Part shown: piece after piece, positions 26,985 to 36,198 of the stretch
Position numbering within the stretch: position 1 is the first letter of the stretch
Layout of the letters: the number at the start of each line of letters is the position of its first letter
From: Alkalihalobacterium sp048323755
GTDB taxonomy: Bacteria; Bacillota; Bacilli; Bacillales; Bacillaceae_F
Assembly (NCBI RefSeq): GCF_048323755.1
Contig: NZ_JBLWFS010000002.1
Location: forward strand, 62,001 to 126,000
Direction of reading: 5' to 3'
Length of the DNA: 64,000 bases
The notes under the pieces: generated by a model
Told to the model about the DNA's origin: nothing
Database searches by the model: none
The model's input: only the letters and a program-made list of their open reading frames with translations
Made by a program: the position numbers and the translations under genes

Positions 26985-27719
26985 TTATTCCTCCTTGACT
27001 ACTCTCTTATTTTTTTGATCATACACGGCTACTATCGGTAAAATATCTTGGCTCGCAACAAAGTCTATTTCTTCCTCACAATCAAAATGTATGAGCATTT
27101 GTCCTACATATGAATCTTTTAAGACGTTCTTTCCTTGTTCTTTGTAAGCTGAGAAAAATAGTTTTGCTGCTTTAGCCGAGTCAGTAAGTTCCCAGTTGGA
27201 CTCCTCCTCAGCTAGTAAATGTTCAATGATACACCCTGCTCCATAGAAATCTTCTAAGCAAAATTCATTAGAAGAACCTGAGCAAATAATAACGATCGTT
27301 TCATCCTGATGACGCTCATTGACCACTTCAGCAATCGATTTGCAATTGAGTAACGATGAGATATATACGTGGTCAGCTCCAGAAGCTTTATGAATAGCTA
27401 CTGTGCCATTTGTCGTCGAAAGAATAACGTTTTTCCCTTTCACTTGATCTCGAATCATGACCGGATTAGGAACAAGAAAGCCGTCAATTGCTCTTCCTTC
27501 ATATTCTCCGACTAAAACGTCATCATCGTTACCTCTTTCTTTGGCCACTTTCTTTGCCTCTTCTTGATCAATTACAGGTATGACACAGTTTGCTCCATAG
27601 TGTATCGATGCTGTAATGGTTGATGTAGCTAGTAGAACATCAAATACAATCGCAATTTTACCTTCTACCTTTTCCTTGCTTACTTCTTCTTTTTTTAAAA
27701 CGACATGAATTTTACTCAT
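26985..27719 (-). CDS. ComB-like 2-phosphosulfolactate phosphatase family protein
   Basis: The product is 244 aa from the ATG at 27719, five bases after AGGTGA; the GTG/ATG pair just upstream overlaps that SD. Family marks are FDVLLATSTITASIHYGA, LSTTNGTVAI, and CSGSSNEFCLEDFYGAGCI. ComB hydrolyses 2-phosphosulfolactate in coenzyme M synthesis of archaea, but homologues are common in bacteria with no coenzyme M. Here it is four bases from an acyl-CoA dehydrogenase gene and 19 from a phosphotransferase gene, and no comA or comC is present. A phosphatase for a phosphorylated acyl intermediate is a possible role (inference). Confidence 0.82.
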   Translation of the reverse strand: MSKIHVVLKKEEVSKEKVEGKIAIVFDVLLATSTITASIHYGANCVIPVIDQEEAKKVAKERGNDDDVLVGEYEGRAIDGFLVPNPVMIRDQVKGKNVILSTTNGTVAIHKASGADHVYISSLLNCKSIAEVVNERHQDETIVIICSGSSNEFCLEDFYGAGCIIEHLLAEEESNWELTDSAKAAKLFFSAYKEQGKNVLKDSYVGQMLIHFDCEEEIDFVASQDILPIVAVYDQKNKRVVKEE

Positions 27720-27738
27720 GCACATCACCTCATTCTGA

Positions 27739-28806
27739 CTAGAACGGCTCTTTCGATACAGTTAGTCCATGATGAATTAAACTGGCAACAGTATAGTTAA
27801 ACTTTGAGAAACGTGCGTCATTCGTTTGACCTTTTTTATATCGATAATAGATTTGCTGGGCAATAACAGCTAGTTTGAAATAAGCGAAAGTAAGGTAATA
27901 ATGGACATCCGAAACATCGCGTCCACTTCTTTTCGCATAAGCTTCAACCATTTCACTTCTTGTCATAAATCCAGGAAGGATCGTTACTGGTGGTTTACCA
28001 AAACCTATCTTTAATAAGTCTGGATCACTGTCTTCAATCCAATATCCTAAAGCAACGCCCAAATCAGCTAATGGGTCTCCAACTGTTGTCATCTCCCAGT
28101 CAAACAGACCAACAATTTTGGTTATATCATCATGAGCAAACATTGAATTATTTAGTTTAAAATCATAATGAATAACGGATGGATCTGGTGATGTCGGAAT
28201 GTTATTTGCTAACCAATTCGTTAGCTCTTCTACTCCTTTTACTTCATCGGTTTTTGCTTTATGATACCTGCCAATCCAGCCATGTACTTGCCGTTCTAAG
28301 AAGCCTTCGGGACGACTCATTTCTACTAGTCTAGTAGAGCGATAGTCTACGCTGTGCAAGTCTACTAAAGTATTAATCATCGTTTCTGAAATGCTTCTGC
28401 AAATCTCAGGAGTCACTTCAATATTAGACGGGAATTCCGTATCAATGACGATACCTCGACGGCGCTCCATAATAAAAAACGGCCGGCCTATTACATCTTC
28501 CTCTTCACAGAACACGATCGGTTTAGGTGCTACTGGAAAAAGAGGGTGAAGTTCTTTTAAAATGTGATACTCACGTTTCATATCGTGAGCTTTCGGTGCT
28601 ACTGGACCAAGCGGCGGACGGCGAAGCACTGCCTCCCATGGGCCAGCCTTTAAGGCATAGGTTAAATTGGAATGCCCTGAAGGAAATTGTTCAATTTCAA
28701 GAGAGTGTGCTTCAAGTTCTTCAACATAACCTCTTAAGTATGTCTCTAATTGCTTATGATTTAGTTCCTCGCCTTGACGAACTGGAATTGTATCCTTATA
28801 ACTCAT
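27739..28806 (-). CDS. Phosphotransferase of the ACAD10/ACAD11 N-terminal (APH fold) family
   Basis: The product is 355 aa. The kinase motifs are the APH set: H213-Y-D215-FKLN-N220 (catalytic Asp, metal Asn) and D236-WEMTTVGDPLADLG (metal Asp). Relatives include the kinase half of mammalian ACAD10/11 and Pseudomonas LvaA, which phosphorylate the 4-hydroxyl of 4-hydroxyacyl-CoA so that a partner acyl-CoA dehydrogenase can remove phosphate. An ACAD11-like dehydrogenase is encoded in the same island. The start ATG follows AAGGAGGACTTTGG. Some family members have other or unknown substrates, so the reaction is inferred. Confidence 0.88.
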   Translation of the reverse strand: MSYKDTIPVRQGEELNHKQLETYLRGYVEELEAHSLEIEQFPSGHSNLTYALKAGPWEAVLRRPPLGPVAPKAHDMKREYHILKELHPLFPVAPKPIVFCEEEDVIGRPFFIMERRRGIVIDTEFPSNIEVTPEICRSISETMINTLVDLHSVDYRSTRLVEMSRPEGFLERQVHGWIGRYHKAKTDEVKGVEELTNWLANNIPTSPDPSVIHYDFKLNNSMFAHDDITKIVGLFDWEMTTVGDPLADLGVALGYWIEDSDPDLLKIGFGKPPVTILPGFMTRSEMVEAYAKRSGRDVSDVHYYLTFAYFKLAVIAQQIYYRYKKGQTNDARFSKFNYTVASLIHHGLTVSKEPF

Positions 28807-28857
28807 CCAAAGTCCTCCTTTTTAAGAAAATTCAGTATTTATAATAGGCAATGTTAT

Positions 28858-29265
28858 TTAAGATGGAGTACTTATCGAAAATTGATTTAACTTTTCTTTA
28901 ATTGGTTCTGGAATCGGCTTACTTTTTTGCTCTTCAAAATCAAAGTAAACTACGATTGCTTTCCCTTTTGCAATTAATTGTTGATCACGATTATAGATGT
29001 GATGTGACACTTCAAAACTAGAATTGCCCACATGTTCCACAGAAGTAGCTACTGTCAATACTTCATCAAAGTATGCTTGATTGACAAAATCACAGCCTGT
29101 ATGCGCTAAGATAAAATTCCAGCTTTTCATATCCATATCTGATGTAAATAATTTAAAGAATTCCACTCGTGCTTCTTCTAAGTAAATAAAATAGCTTATG
29201 TTACTAACATGGCCTAAGGCGTCTGTTTCACAAGCCCGCACCTTCACTTGAATTTCATGTTTCAT
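28858..29265 (-). CDS. 4-hydroxybenzoyl-CoA-type (hot-dog) thioesterase
   Basis: The product is 135 aa with the 4HBT pattern D-ALGHVSNISYFIYLEEAR near residues 15-33 (catalytic Asp D15). Such enzymes hydrolyse acyl-CoA or aryl-CoA thioesters and often clear dead-end CoA esters in catabolic operons. It lies between the crotonase gene and the kinase gene, below a hairpin at 29324-29350. Confidence 0.86.
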   Translation of the reverse strand: MKHEIQVKVRACETDALGHVSNISYFIYLEEARVEFFKLFTSDMDMKSWNFILAHTGCDFVNQAYFDEVLTVATSVEHVGNSSFEVSHHIYNRDQQLIAKGKAIVVYFDFEEQKSKPIPEPIKEKLNQFSISTPS

Positions 29266-29323
29266 GAACGAGCCCCTTTCTTTCTTATACTATTTAATAC
29301 TTATTAAGCCTTTGAGATTATTT

Positions 29324-29350
29324 AAGAGGTGAAAAAAACTTTCACCTCTT
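29324..29350 (-). terminator. Hairpin between crotonase and thioesterase genes
   Basis: An 11-bp perfect inverted repeat encloses five bases. On the minus strand it is followed by AAATAATC rather than a T-run; the T-run is on the plus-strand side. It may be an mRNA-stability or partial-termination element 17 bases past the crotonase stop rather than a full terminator. Confidence 0.5.
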
Positions 29351-29367
29351 TTTAATTCAATTAAACT

Positions 29368-30147
29368 TTACTTATGAGTGAAAACTGGACGTCTTTTTTC
29401 GATAAAGGCTTGAACCCCTTCACGGACATCTTCTGTTTGGAAGACTTCTGCAAAAAGCTCTGCTTCTCTTTCAATCGCTGCATTAAATTCCATATTGGTT
29501 CCCTCATCAACTGCTTTTTTAATTCTTGATAGCGCTTGGAGAGAATACCCGCTAATTTTCTTAGCTACAGCCATAGCAGCTTCCATTCCACTTCCACTAG
29601 GTACTACTTTATTAACTAAACCGATCTTCTCAGCTTCTTCGGCTGTAATTGGATCACCGATGAACATTAATTCTTTAGCTTTTGCTTCTCCTACTAAGCG
29701 TGGTAAACGTTGTGTACCACCGCCTCCTGGAAAGATACCGAGTTTAATTTCAGGCAAACCTAATTGGCTGTGCTCTTCAGCAATTCTTAAATCGCAAGTT
29801 AACGCTAACTCAGCCCCACCGCCAAATGTGAGACCATTTAATACAGCGATCGTCGGCTTTGGTAAGAAATCGATATGATTAAGTACTTCATGTGTTTTCA
29901 TCACATTTTCTTTCATGTTTGGTTGACCAATGGATTGAGGGAACTCTTTAATATCTGCTCCCGCCATAAACGCTTTGTTCCCTGCACCTGTTAAAATAAC
30001 AGTAACTACTTCATCATCGTTCTCAATGGCTGTAAAAACTTCATTTAATTCTGAAACCACTTGTTGACTAAGTACGTTTAGTGGCGGGTTATCAATTGTT
30101 ACAATTCCAATACCAGCCTCTTTTTTTAATGATACTAATTGTCCCAT
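29368..30147 (-). CDS. Enoyl-CoA hydratase (crotonase)
   Basis: The product is 259 aa. Both catalytic glutamates are present: E113 in GGGAELALTCD and E133 in LPEIKLG, plus the oxyanion-hole segment FMAGADIKEF. It should hydrate 2-enoyl-CoA to 3-hydroxyacyl-CoA. Its ATG overlaps the stop of the hydroxyacyl-CoA dehydrogenase gene by one base (TAATG), so the two products, which act in sequence, are coupled. Confidence 0.94.
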   Translation of the reverse strand: MGQLVSLKKEAGIGIVTIDNPPLNVLSQQVVSELNEVFTAIENDDEVVTVILTGAGNKAFMAGADIKEFPQSIGQPNMKENVMKTHEVLNHIDFLPKPTIAVLNGLTFGGGAELALTCDLRIAEEHSQLGLPEIKLGIFPGGGGTQRLPRLVGEAKAKELMFIGDPITAEEAEKIGLVNKVVPSGSGMEAAMAVAKKISGYSLQALSRIKKAVDEGTNMEFNAAIEREAELFAEVFQTEDVREGVQAFIEKRRPVFTHK

Positions 30148-31031
30148 TATTTCTTCACCCCTGCTTTTTCATAATCATACCAGCCCTTACCTGTTTTTCT
30201 TCCTAGCTCACCAGCTTTTACTTTTTCTTCTATACATTTTGCAGGCTTATCTTTTGGATCTCCAGTTTCCTTATAATGCTGCTGTTGGGCAAAGTACCCT
30301 ACATCAATCCCTGATAAATCCATTAACTCGAATGGTCCTAAAGGATGATTTAATGATTTTTTCGTAATGATATCAATATCTTTGAAGTCACAAATTCCTT
30401 CTTCATAAAGCTTAATTGCTTCCGCATGAAGAGCAAATAATAGGCGATTGGCAACAAAGCCCCAAATCTCTTTTTTAAGTAAAACAGCTGTACGATTAAT
30501 TTGCTTACATACATCCATTGTAATTTGTGCTGTTTCCTCCGATGTTTGATCACTCATAACCACTTCTACACAGTCCATAACTAGAGGCGGGAAGAAGAAA
30601 TGCATATTACATACTTTTTCCGGTCTTGAAGTTACGTCTGCAATCTTAGAGTTAATAATTGTGGAACTGTTTGTCGCTAAAATAGCATGTGGAGGTGTAA
30701 AGCGATCTAGTTTTTCAAACAGTTCTCTTTTTACATCAAGTTTCTCGACGACTGCTTCGATAACAAAGTCTGCATTAACAGAAGCTTCTTCTAAGCTAGT
30801 AGTAACGTTTAATCTATTAAATGCCTGGTCTAACACTTCTTGGCTAATCTTACCTTTGCTCACCCATTTAGCCATTTGGTACTGAAGACTTTCTTTAGCT
30901 TTTTGGAGAGCACCTTCCTGAATATCTTGTAATGTAGTTTGATAACCACCTAGCGCACAAAGCATTGCAATTTGGTGTCCCATTGAACCTGCACCAATAA
31001 CCGTAATATTTTTAATATCATTCACATTCAT
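30147..31031 (-). CDS. 3-hydroxyacyl-CoA dehydrogenase
   Basis: The product is 294 aa. An N-terminal NAD domain with GAGSMG (residues 12-17) is followed by the NSS and catalytic-His region (ATNSSTIINS, MHFFFPP) and a helical dimerisation domain. It oxidises 3-hydroxyacyl-CoA to 3-ketoacyl-CoA. It is the first gene after TetR operator site C and its own promoter, followed by the hydratase gene. Confidence 0.94.
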   Translation of the reverse strand: MNVNDIKNITVIGAGSMGHQIAMLCALGGYQTTLQDIQEGALQKAKESLQYQMAKWVSKGKISQEVLDQAFNRLNVTTSLEEASVNADFVIEAVVEKLDVKRELFEKLDRFTPPHAILATNSSTIINSKIADVTSRPEKVCNMHFFFPPLVMDCVEVVMSDQTSEETAQITMDVCKQINRTAVLLKKEIWGFVANRLLFALHAEAIKLYEEGICDFKDIDIITKKSLNHPLGPFELMDLSGIDVGYFAQQQHYKETGDPKDKPAKCIEEKVKAGELGRKTGKGWYDYEKAGVKK

Positions 31032-31049
31032 CTTGTATTTCCTCCTTTT

Positions 31050-31105
31050 ATACTAACCGTTTAGTATGTTGGTTTTATAATAGCTCCCTAAAAGGGAGTT
31101 ATCAC
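31050..31105 (-). promoter_or_regulatory. Promoter and TetR operator before the hydroxyacyl-CoA dehydrogenase gene
   Basis: GTGATA (31105-31100), 17 bases, TATTAT (31082-31077) form a candidate promoter. Ten bases below the -10 is the palindrome at 31050-31067, ATACTAAACGGTTAGTAT on the minus strand, one base off the shared motif. The -10 overlaps a small hairpin (31084-31098) that follows the tetR stop. Confidence 0.7.
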
Positions 31106-31107
31106 TT

Positions 31108-31674
31108 CTATTCAGCTTTTATTCCATTAAGAACGAGATCGATGTATATTTTCGCAACTGCGATATCGGATGAAGGACCACTTGGATCAAACCAATGATA
31201 GCTCCAGTTCACCATTCCTAAAATCCCTAGTGCAACAATATGAGAGTCTAGACCTTTTCGGAATTCACCTTTTTCTATTCCTAATTCGATTAGTTCTTGA
31301 AACTTAATTCGAAATTGATCACGCTTATCGAAGATTTGTGTAAGGTGTTCATCTGACAAGTTTTGCATTTCGCGGAAGAAGATTTTTGCACTTTTTCCTT
31401 GGCCTTCGATATTTTTCAATAACATATAGATGATCTCATAGATTTTTTCTTGATAATTCAGTTTAGGATCTTGAATAATAGCGTCTTGTTTCGCCAATAT
31501 ATCATTAATAAAGCGTAAATGAATTTCCATCAAGATTTGTTCTTTGCTAGTAAAGTAGTAATAAAATGTACCCTTTGTCACACCAAGTGCATCCACAATA
31601 TGCTGGATGGATGTTTCTGAAAATCCATTTTCACCGAATAGGTCTATACTTTTTTCAAAAATTTTATCTTTCAT
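31108..31674 (-). CDS. TetR family transcriptional regulator of the catabolic island
   Basis: The product is 188 aa from the ATG at 31674 (GGTGAGG nine bases upstream); an ATG six codons earlier has no proper ribosome site. The N-terminal HTH is typical (FGENGFSETSIQHIVDALGVTKGTFYYYFTSKEQIL); the C-terminal ligand domain is hydrophobic and unlike that of B. subtilis FadR as I know it. It is located inside the operon, after an acyl-CoA ligase gene. Four ATACTAACCGGTTAGTAT-like sites in the island are its probable targets. Acyl-CoA or a related compound is the likely inducer (inference). Confidence 0.9.
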   Translation of the reverse strand: MKDKIFEKSIDLFGENGFSETSIQHIVDALGVTKGTFYYYFTSKEQILMEIHLRFINDILAKQDAIIQDPKLNYQEKIYEIIYMLLKNIEGQGKSAKIFFREMQNLSDEHLTQIFDKRDQFRIKFQELIELGIEKGEFRKGLDSHIVALGILGMVNWSYHWFDPSGPSSDIAVAKIYIDLVLNGIKAE

Positions 31675-31760
31675 TGGCCTTAACCTCACCATCTCTTTTT
31701 ATTCAATTTCCCATTATAGCATACTATGTGTCACTTCCCTTCATACATGATCCGGTATTT

Positions 31761-33374
31761 TTATGACATTTTCTTATCTTCTTGATGTTCTTCGCGAAGT
31801 GTCCGTCTTAATATTTTCCCTACACTTGTTTTAGGTAGTTCATTACGGAATTCTATAATTTTTGGAACTTTATATGCGGCAAGGTTTTTTTGACAATACT
31901 TCATCATATCTTGTTCATCTGCTGTCCTTCCTTGTTTTAATACAATGACAGCCTTTACGGTTTCCCCGCGATATGGATCTGGTACACCAATAACGACGGC
32001 TTCTTGTACCGCTTCATGTTCATATAATACTTCTTCAATATCTCTTGGATAAATGTTAAAGCCACTAGCAATGATCATATCTTTTTTACGATCGACAATA
32101 TAGAGGTACCCTTCTTCATCTACCTTTCCGATATCGCCTGTATACAACCAACCATTACGTAATGTATGCTGTGTTTCTTCAGGCATATTCCAATACCCTT
32201 TCATTACTTGAGGTCCACGGATGATCACTTCACCGATTTCACCAGTAGGAACTTCTTCAGTCCCGGATGCAACATCGACAATTTTATAATCAGTTGATGG
32301 TATACCGATACCTACGCTTCCTGGCTTTGTTTTAGAAAACATTGGGTTAACATGCGTAGTCGGAGCAGTTTCTGACAACCCATAACCTTCTAGAATTTTT
32401 GCTCCTGTTTTTGACTCAAAGTCTCTCATTAATTCAACAGGCATCGGTGCACTGCCACTGTTACATATACGAATACTATCAATTCTATAGTCTTGTGCGT
32501 TAGGGTGGTTCGTAATAGCTACGTACATCGTCGGTACCCCAGGAAATGTAGTAGGTTTTTCTTTTTTGATTGTCTCAAGGACTTCTTGTAAATCAAAGCG
32601 TGGAAGTAAAATATTTGTTGCCGCTGTATAAATAGCTAGATTCATACAAGACGTCATTCCAAAGACATGAAACAATGGAATAACGGTCAACGTCCGTTCT
32701 TTCCCTACTTCAAAGTCATTCTTAAAAAATTCATAGACTTGCTCTAGGTTGGCCATTAAATTTCGGTGAGTCAACATCGCCCCTTTAGAGCGACCAGTTG
32801 TTCCACCTGTATATTGTAGTACCGCAACATCCTGTTCAGGGTCAAACTTAGGAGGAGTGAAGCTTTTTGCTGTGTTAAGAAATTGTTCAAAGCTGAGATC
32901 TTCCTCTAAAGAAGCTGGCTCACCAAAGCTGACAACAATCACATTCTTGACCTTCGTTTGCTCTTGAACTGCTTTTAAACGAGGGTACAACGCATCAAAA
33001 ACTACGATTGTTTCTGCTCCAGAATCGATCAAGATATGAGCTAATTCTCGTTCGACAAGCATTGGGTTAACTTGCGTCACAATAGCCCCAGCTGTCAATA
33101 TCCCGTAATAGGAGATTACAAATTGAGGACAGTTTGGCAGCATAATAGCTACTCTGTCACCTTTTTGTACACCAGATCCTTGCAATGCGGAAGCAAATGC
33201 TTGTGATAATTGAGCTAACTTCTCATATGTCATTTCATTTCCATAAAAAGTTAAAGCAATATGTTGCGGATATTTTTCAGTCGTTTCTGTTAAAATATCC
33301 GGTATCGTTTTTACAGGGATGTCTACTGTTGTCTTAATATCTTCTGGATATTGATTGAGCCATACTTTCTCCAT
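31761..33374 (-). CDS. AMP-forming fatty-acid/carboxylate-CoA ligase (first copy)
   Basis: The product is 537 aa from the ATG at 33374 (GGAGG nine bases upstream; a GTG one codon earlier is also possible). The adenylate-forming motifs are clear: YTGGTTGRSKG, EGYGLSETAP, YTGDIGKVDEEGYLYIVDRKKDMI and the C-terminal catalytic lysine region KTSVGKILRR. It activates a carboxylic acid to acyl-CoA through acyl-AMP. It is paralogous to the ligase at 36199 in the same operon, so two substrate ranges or steps are likely. Confidence 0.94.
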   Translation of the reverse strand: MEKVWLNQYPEDIKTTVDIPVKTIPDILTETTEKYPQHIALTFYGNEMTYEKLAQLSQAFASALQGSGVQKGDRVAIMLPNCPQFVISYYGILTAGAIVTQVNPMLVERELAHILIDSGAETIVVFDALYPRLKAVQEQTKVKNVIVVSFGEPASLEEDLSFEQFLNTAKSFTPPKFDPEQDVAVLQYTGGTTGRSKGAMLTHRNLMANLEQVYEFFKNDFEVGKERTLTVIPLFHVFGMTSCMNLAIYTAATNILLPRFDLQEVLETIKKEKPTTFPGVPTMYVAITNHPNAQDYRIDSIRICNSGSAPMPVELMRDFESKTGAKILEGYGLSETAPTTHVNPMFSKTKPGSVGIGIPSTDYKIVDVASGTEEVPTGEIGEVIIRGPQVMKGYWNMPEETQHTLRNGWLYTGDIGKVDEEGYLYIVDRKKDMIIASGFNIYPRDIEEVLYEHEAVQEAVVIGVPDPYRGETVKAVIVLKQGRTADEQDMMKYCQKNLAAYKVPKIIEFRNELPKTSVGKILRRTLREEHQEDKKMS

Positions 33375-33399
33375 CACAAAACTCCTCCTACAACCTTAT

Positions 33400-34152
33400 T
33401 TAATAAGTTAAACCGCCACCATCGACCATTATCGTTGACCCTGTTACAAACGATGACTCATCAGATGCTAAAAATAATACGGCGTTGGCCACTTCCTCAG
33501 GCTTGCCTAAGCGTCTTAAAGCATTTGCTTTAGAAATAATGTTCCACTTCCACTCATCTTCTTTCCAGTCATTGATGATAGGTGTATCTATCACCCCTGG
33601 ACCTATTGCATTTACACGAATATTCTTTGTACCGAACTCTAACGCTGCATTTTTCGTTAGTGTAATAACTCCACCCTTAGCAGCATTGTATGGACCTTGG
33701 TATCTCATTCCTTTAATACCAAGTACACTTGATGTATTAATGATTGATCCACCATTGCCTTTTTCCATATATGGAATGGCATGTTTCATACCGAGGTAAA
33801 CACCCTTTAAGTTTATATTTACGACTTGATCCCACTCATCAGTTTCGATTTCGGTAATTTTTTTTTGCTGATTTCCAACCCCTGCGTTATTAAAGACAAC
33901 ATCAATGGATCCATATCGTTCAAAAGTAGATGACATTAATGCTTTTACATCTTCTTCATTTGAAACGTCAGCTTTCAGGAATTCAGCTTCGCCGCCTTTT
34001 TGAAGGATATCAGAAACAGTTGCTTTCCCTGCTTCTTCATTCACATCAGACACAACGACCTTAGCTCCCTCTTCTGCTAAGCGAAGAGCAGTGGCACGAC
34101 CAATGCCACTACTTCCACCTGTCACAACTGCTACTTTATCTTTTACTCTCAT
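33400..34152 (-). CDS. Short-chain dehydrogenase/reductase
   Basis: The product is 250 aa with TGGSSGIG (11-18), D36-V at the end of the second strand (VVSDVNEEA, which suggests NAD), NNAG, and the Ser-Tyr-Lys set (NTSSVLGIKGMRYQGPYNAAKG). It follows the thiolase gene by 27 bases with GAGGTGCACA as ribosome site. It may handle a hydroxy/oxo group on the substrate acid or its CoA ester. Confidence 0.9.
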   Translation of the reverse strand: MRVKDKVAVVTGGSSGIGRATALRLAEEGAKVVVSDVNEEAGKATVSDILQKGGEAEFLKADVSNEEDVKALMSSTFERYGSIDVVFNNAGVGNQQKKITEIETDEWDQVVNINLKGVYLGMKHAIPYMEKGNGGSIINTSSVLGIKGMRYQGPYNAAKGGVITLTKNAALEFGTKNIRVNAIGPGVIDTPIINDWKEDEWKWNIISKANALRRLGKPEEVANAVLFLASDESSFVTGSTIMVDGGGLTY

Positions 34153-34179
34153 TGTGCACCTCTATCCTTTGTCCATTAA

Positions 34180-35355
34180 TTACACTTCTCGTTCGATTAA
34201 TGTAGCAATTCCTTGGCCCCCGCCAATACAAGCCGTAATTATTGCTCTTCTTGCATTGCGGCGCTCTAGCTCATATACAGCTTTTGTTGTCAGAATAGCG
34301 CCTGTTGCCCCAAGCGGGTGACCATGAGCGATGGCTCCACCGTTGACATTTAACTTTGCTAAGTCAATTTCCAGCTCGCGGTTACAAGCGATCACTTGAG
34401 CTGCAAATGCTTCATTTAATTCCACTAAATCGATATCTTCCATTGTTAAACCAGCTTTATTTAATAGTTTACGAGTTGCAGGTACGGGTCCAATCCCCAT
34501 AATATTTGGATCGACACCACTAACGGTATACTCTCTTATAACCGCTAACGGTTTTAAACCTAACTCCTCTGCTTTTTCACGAGACATGATTACGAGAGCA
34601 CTAGCAGCATCATTTAATCCGGAACTGCTTCCTGCTGTAACTGTCCCATCTTTCATGAAGGCTGGTGGAAGCTTTTGTAATCCTTCAAGTGTTGTAGACG
34701 GACGCGGGTGCTCATCGACAGCAACACGAATCGGCTCGCCTTTTCGAACTGGAATATCGACAGGAACGATTTGTTCGTTGTAATACCCCGCTTCCATCGC
34801 AGCTGCCATTCGTTGCTGACTCATTAAAGCGTATTCATCTTGCTCTTCACGAGAAATTGAGTACTTATTAGCTAAGTTCTCAGCTGTAATTCCCATTGGC
34901 GGGTCACCAATTTCTTTCGGAGATAACTGAGCTGATCTAAACTTTGGAGGCATCATGCTGTATGGTTTTGTTGGACGATCCATTAAATACGGTGCTCGAC
35001 TCATACTCTCTGTACCACCAGCGACAAAGATATCACCGTCACCTGCTTTGATTGCTTGCGCTGCTAGGTTAATTGCATTCATTCCTGAACCACACTGTCT
35101 ATCAACTGTTACCCCAGGAATTTCTTGAGATAATCCGGTTTGTAATGCAGTTAGGCGAGCGATATTCCCCCCACCGCTTAGTACGTTTCCAAAGATAACG
35201 TCTTCGACCATTTCTGCTGACACATTGGCTCTTTTCAATGCTTCCTTAATAACGACTGCTCCATATTCGTGAGCTTGAAGTGTTGCAAAAGCACCTCCTT
35301 GTCTTGCAATTGCCGTACGAACTGCTGATACAATAACAGCATCTCTTTTAGACAT
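34180..35355 (-). CDS. Acetyl-CoA acetyltransferase / 3-ketoacyl-CoA thiolase
   Basis: The product is 391 aa, the normal thiolase length. The nucleophile C88 is in DRQCGSGM, the base H346 in AHGHPLGATG, and the second cysteine C376 in CIGGGQG. It cleaves 3-ketoacyl-CoA with CoA to give acetyl-CoA (or propionyl-CoA). It lies between two SDR genes in the operon. Biosynthetic versus degradative direction cannot be told from sequence; the neighbours argue for degradation. Confidence 0.95.
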   Translation of the reverse strand: MSKRDAVIVSAVRTAIARQGGAFATLQAHEYGAVVIKEALKRANVSAEMVEDVIFGNVLSGGGNIARLTALQTGLSQEIPGVTVDRQCGSGMNAINLAAQAIKAGDGDIFVAGGTESMSRAPYLMDRPTKPYSMMPPKFRSAQLSPKEIGDPPMGITAENLANKYSISREEQDEYALMSQQRMAAAMEAGYYNEQIVPVDIPVRKGEPIRVAVDEHPRPSTTLEGLQKLPPAFMKDGTVTAGSSSGLNDAASALVIMSREKAEELGLKPLAVIREYTVSGVDPNIMGIGPVPATRKLLNKAGLTMEDIDLVELNEAFAAQVIACNRELEIDLAKLNVNGGAIAHGHPLGATGAILTTKAVYELERRNARRAIITACIGGGQGIATLIEREV

Positions 35356-35386
35356 ATCATATTCCCCCTAAATTTCAGATTTTTTG

Positions 35387-36160
35387 TTACATTGCGTGGC
35401 TTCCACCATCAACAATAAGAATATCGCCAGTTACGAAGTTCGAGGCATTTGATGCTAAAAATAAAGCTGCCCCTTTAAGGTCATAATCGCTACCAAAGCG
35501 ATTTAACGGTGTACCTTCTAAAATTAATTTTGATCCTTGATCTAATAAACCTTGAGACATTTTTGTAGGGAAAAATCCTGGTGCGATCGCATTTACGTTA
35601 ATGTTATATTGACCCCATTTTGTTGCTAAGTCTTTTGTAAATGTTATTACAGCACCTTTACTAGCGTTGTACCCGATCGTATCCATCACACGAGGATCAG
35701 CACCGCCAAGTCCGGCTACAGATGCGATATTAATGATTTTTCCAGATTGTTGTTTAATCATTTCGCGACCAACTGCTTGGGACATTAGGAAAGTACCTGT
35801 CACATTAACATTCATTACTTTGTTCCATGCTTCTAACGGCATTTCAACTGCTGGTGCCCCCCAAGTAGCTCCACTATTGTTAACGAGGATATCAATCGAA
35901 CCAAATTCCTCAAGAGTCCCATCCACTACATCTTGGACTTCTGTTGGATTCGTGACATCACATTGGAATGCGATCGATCGAACACCTTTTTCGCGTAATT
36001 CTTTACTTACTTCTTCACAAGCTTCGAGCTTTCTAGAACAAACGACAACATTGGCTCCAGCCTCTGCAAAAGCTTCAGCCATTTGTGCTCCAAGTCCTCG
36101 ACCACCACCTGTAACGATGGCTGTTTTTCCATCTAATTTAAATAAATCTAGAACGTTCAT
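35387..36160 (-). CDS. Short-chain dehydrogenase/reductase
   Basis: The product is 257 aa with TGGGRGLG near 18-25, NNSG, and the Ser-Tyr-Lys set (NIASVAGLGG...GYNASKGA). SRK after the second strand suggests NADP(H). It resembles gluconate 5-dehydrogenase and 3-oxoacyl reductases, groups that are not separable by eye. It is the third SDR in the island, between the ligase and the thiolase. Confidence 0.9.
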   Translation of the reverse strand: MNVLDLFKLDGKTAIVTGGGRGLGAQMAEAFAEAGANVVVCSRKLEACEEVSKELREKGVRSIAFQCDVTNPTEVQDVVDGTLEEFGSIDILVNNSGATWGAPAVEMPLEAWNKVMNVNVTGTFLMSQAVGREMIKQQSGKIINIASVAGLGGADPRVMDTIGYNASKGAVITFTKDLATKWGQYNINVNAIAPGFFPTKMSQGLLDQGSKLILEGTPLNRFGSDYDLKGAALFLASNASNFVTGDILIVDGGSHAM

Positions 36161-36198
36161 CTTTTTATCGCCTCTTTCTCTATTGTTCTGTTCATCTA

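Noticed and set aside
31108..31674. TetR protein as the orthologue of B. subtilis FadR (YsiA)
   Set aside because: The helix-turn-helix and C-terminal sequences differ from FadR as I remember it, and the operators are of a different type.
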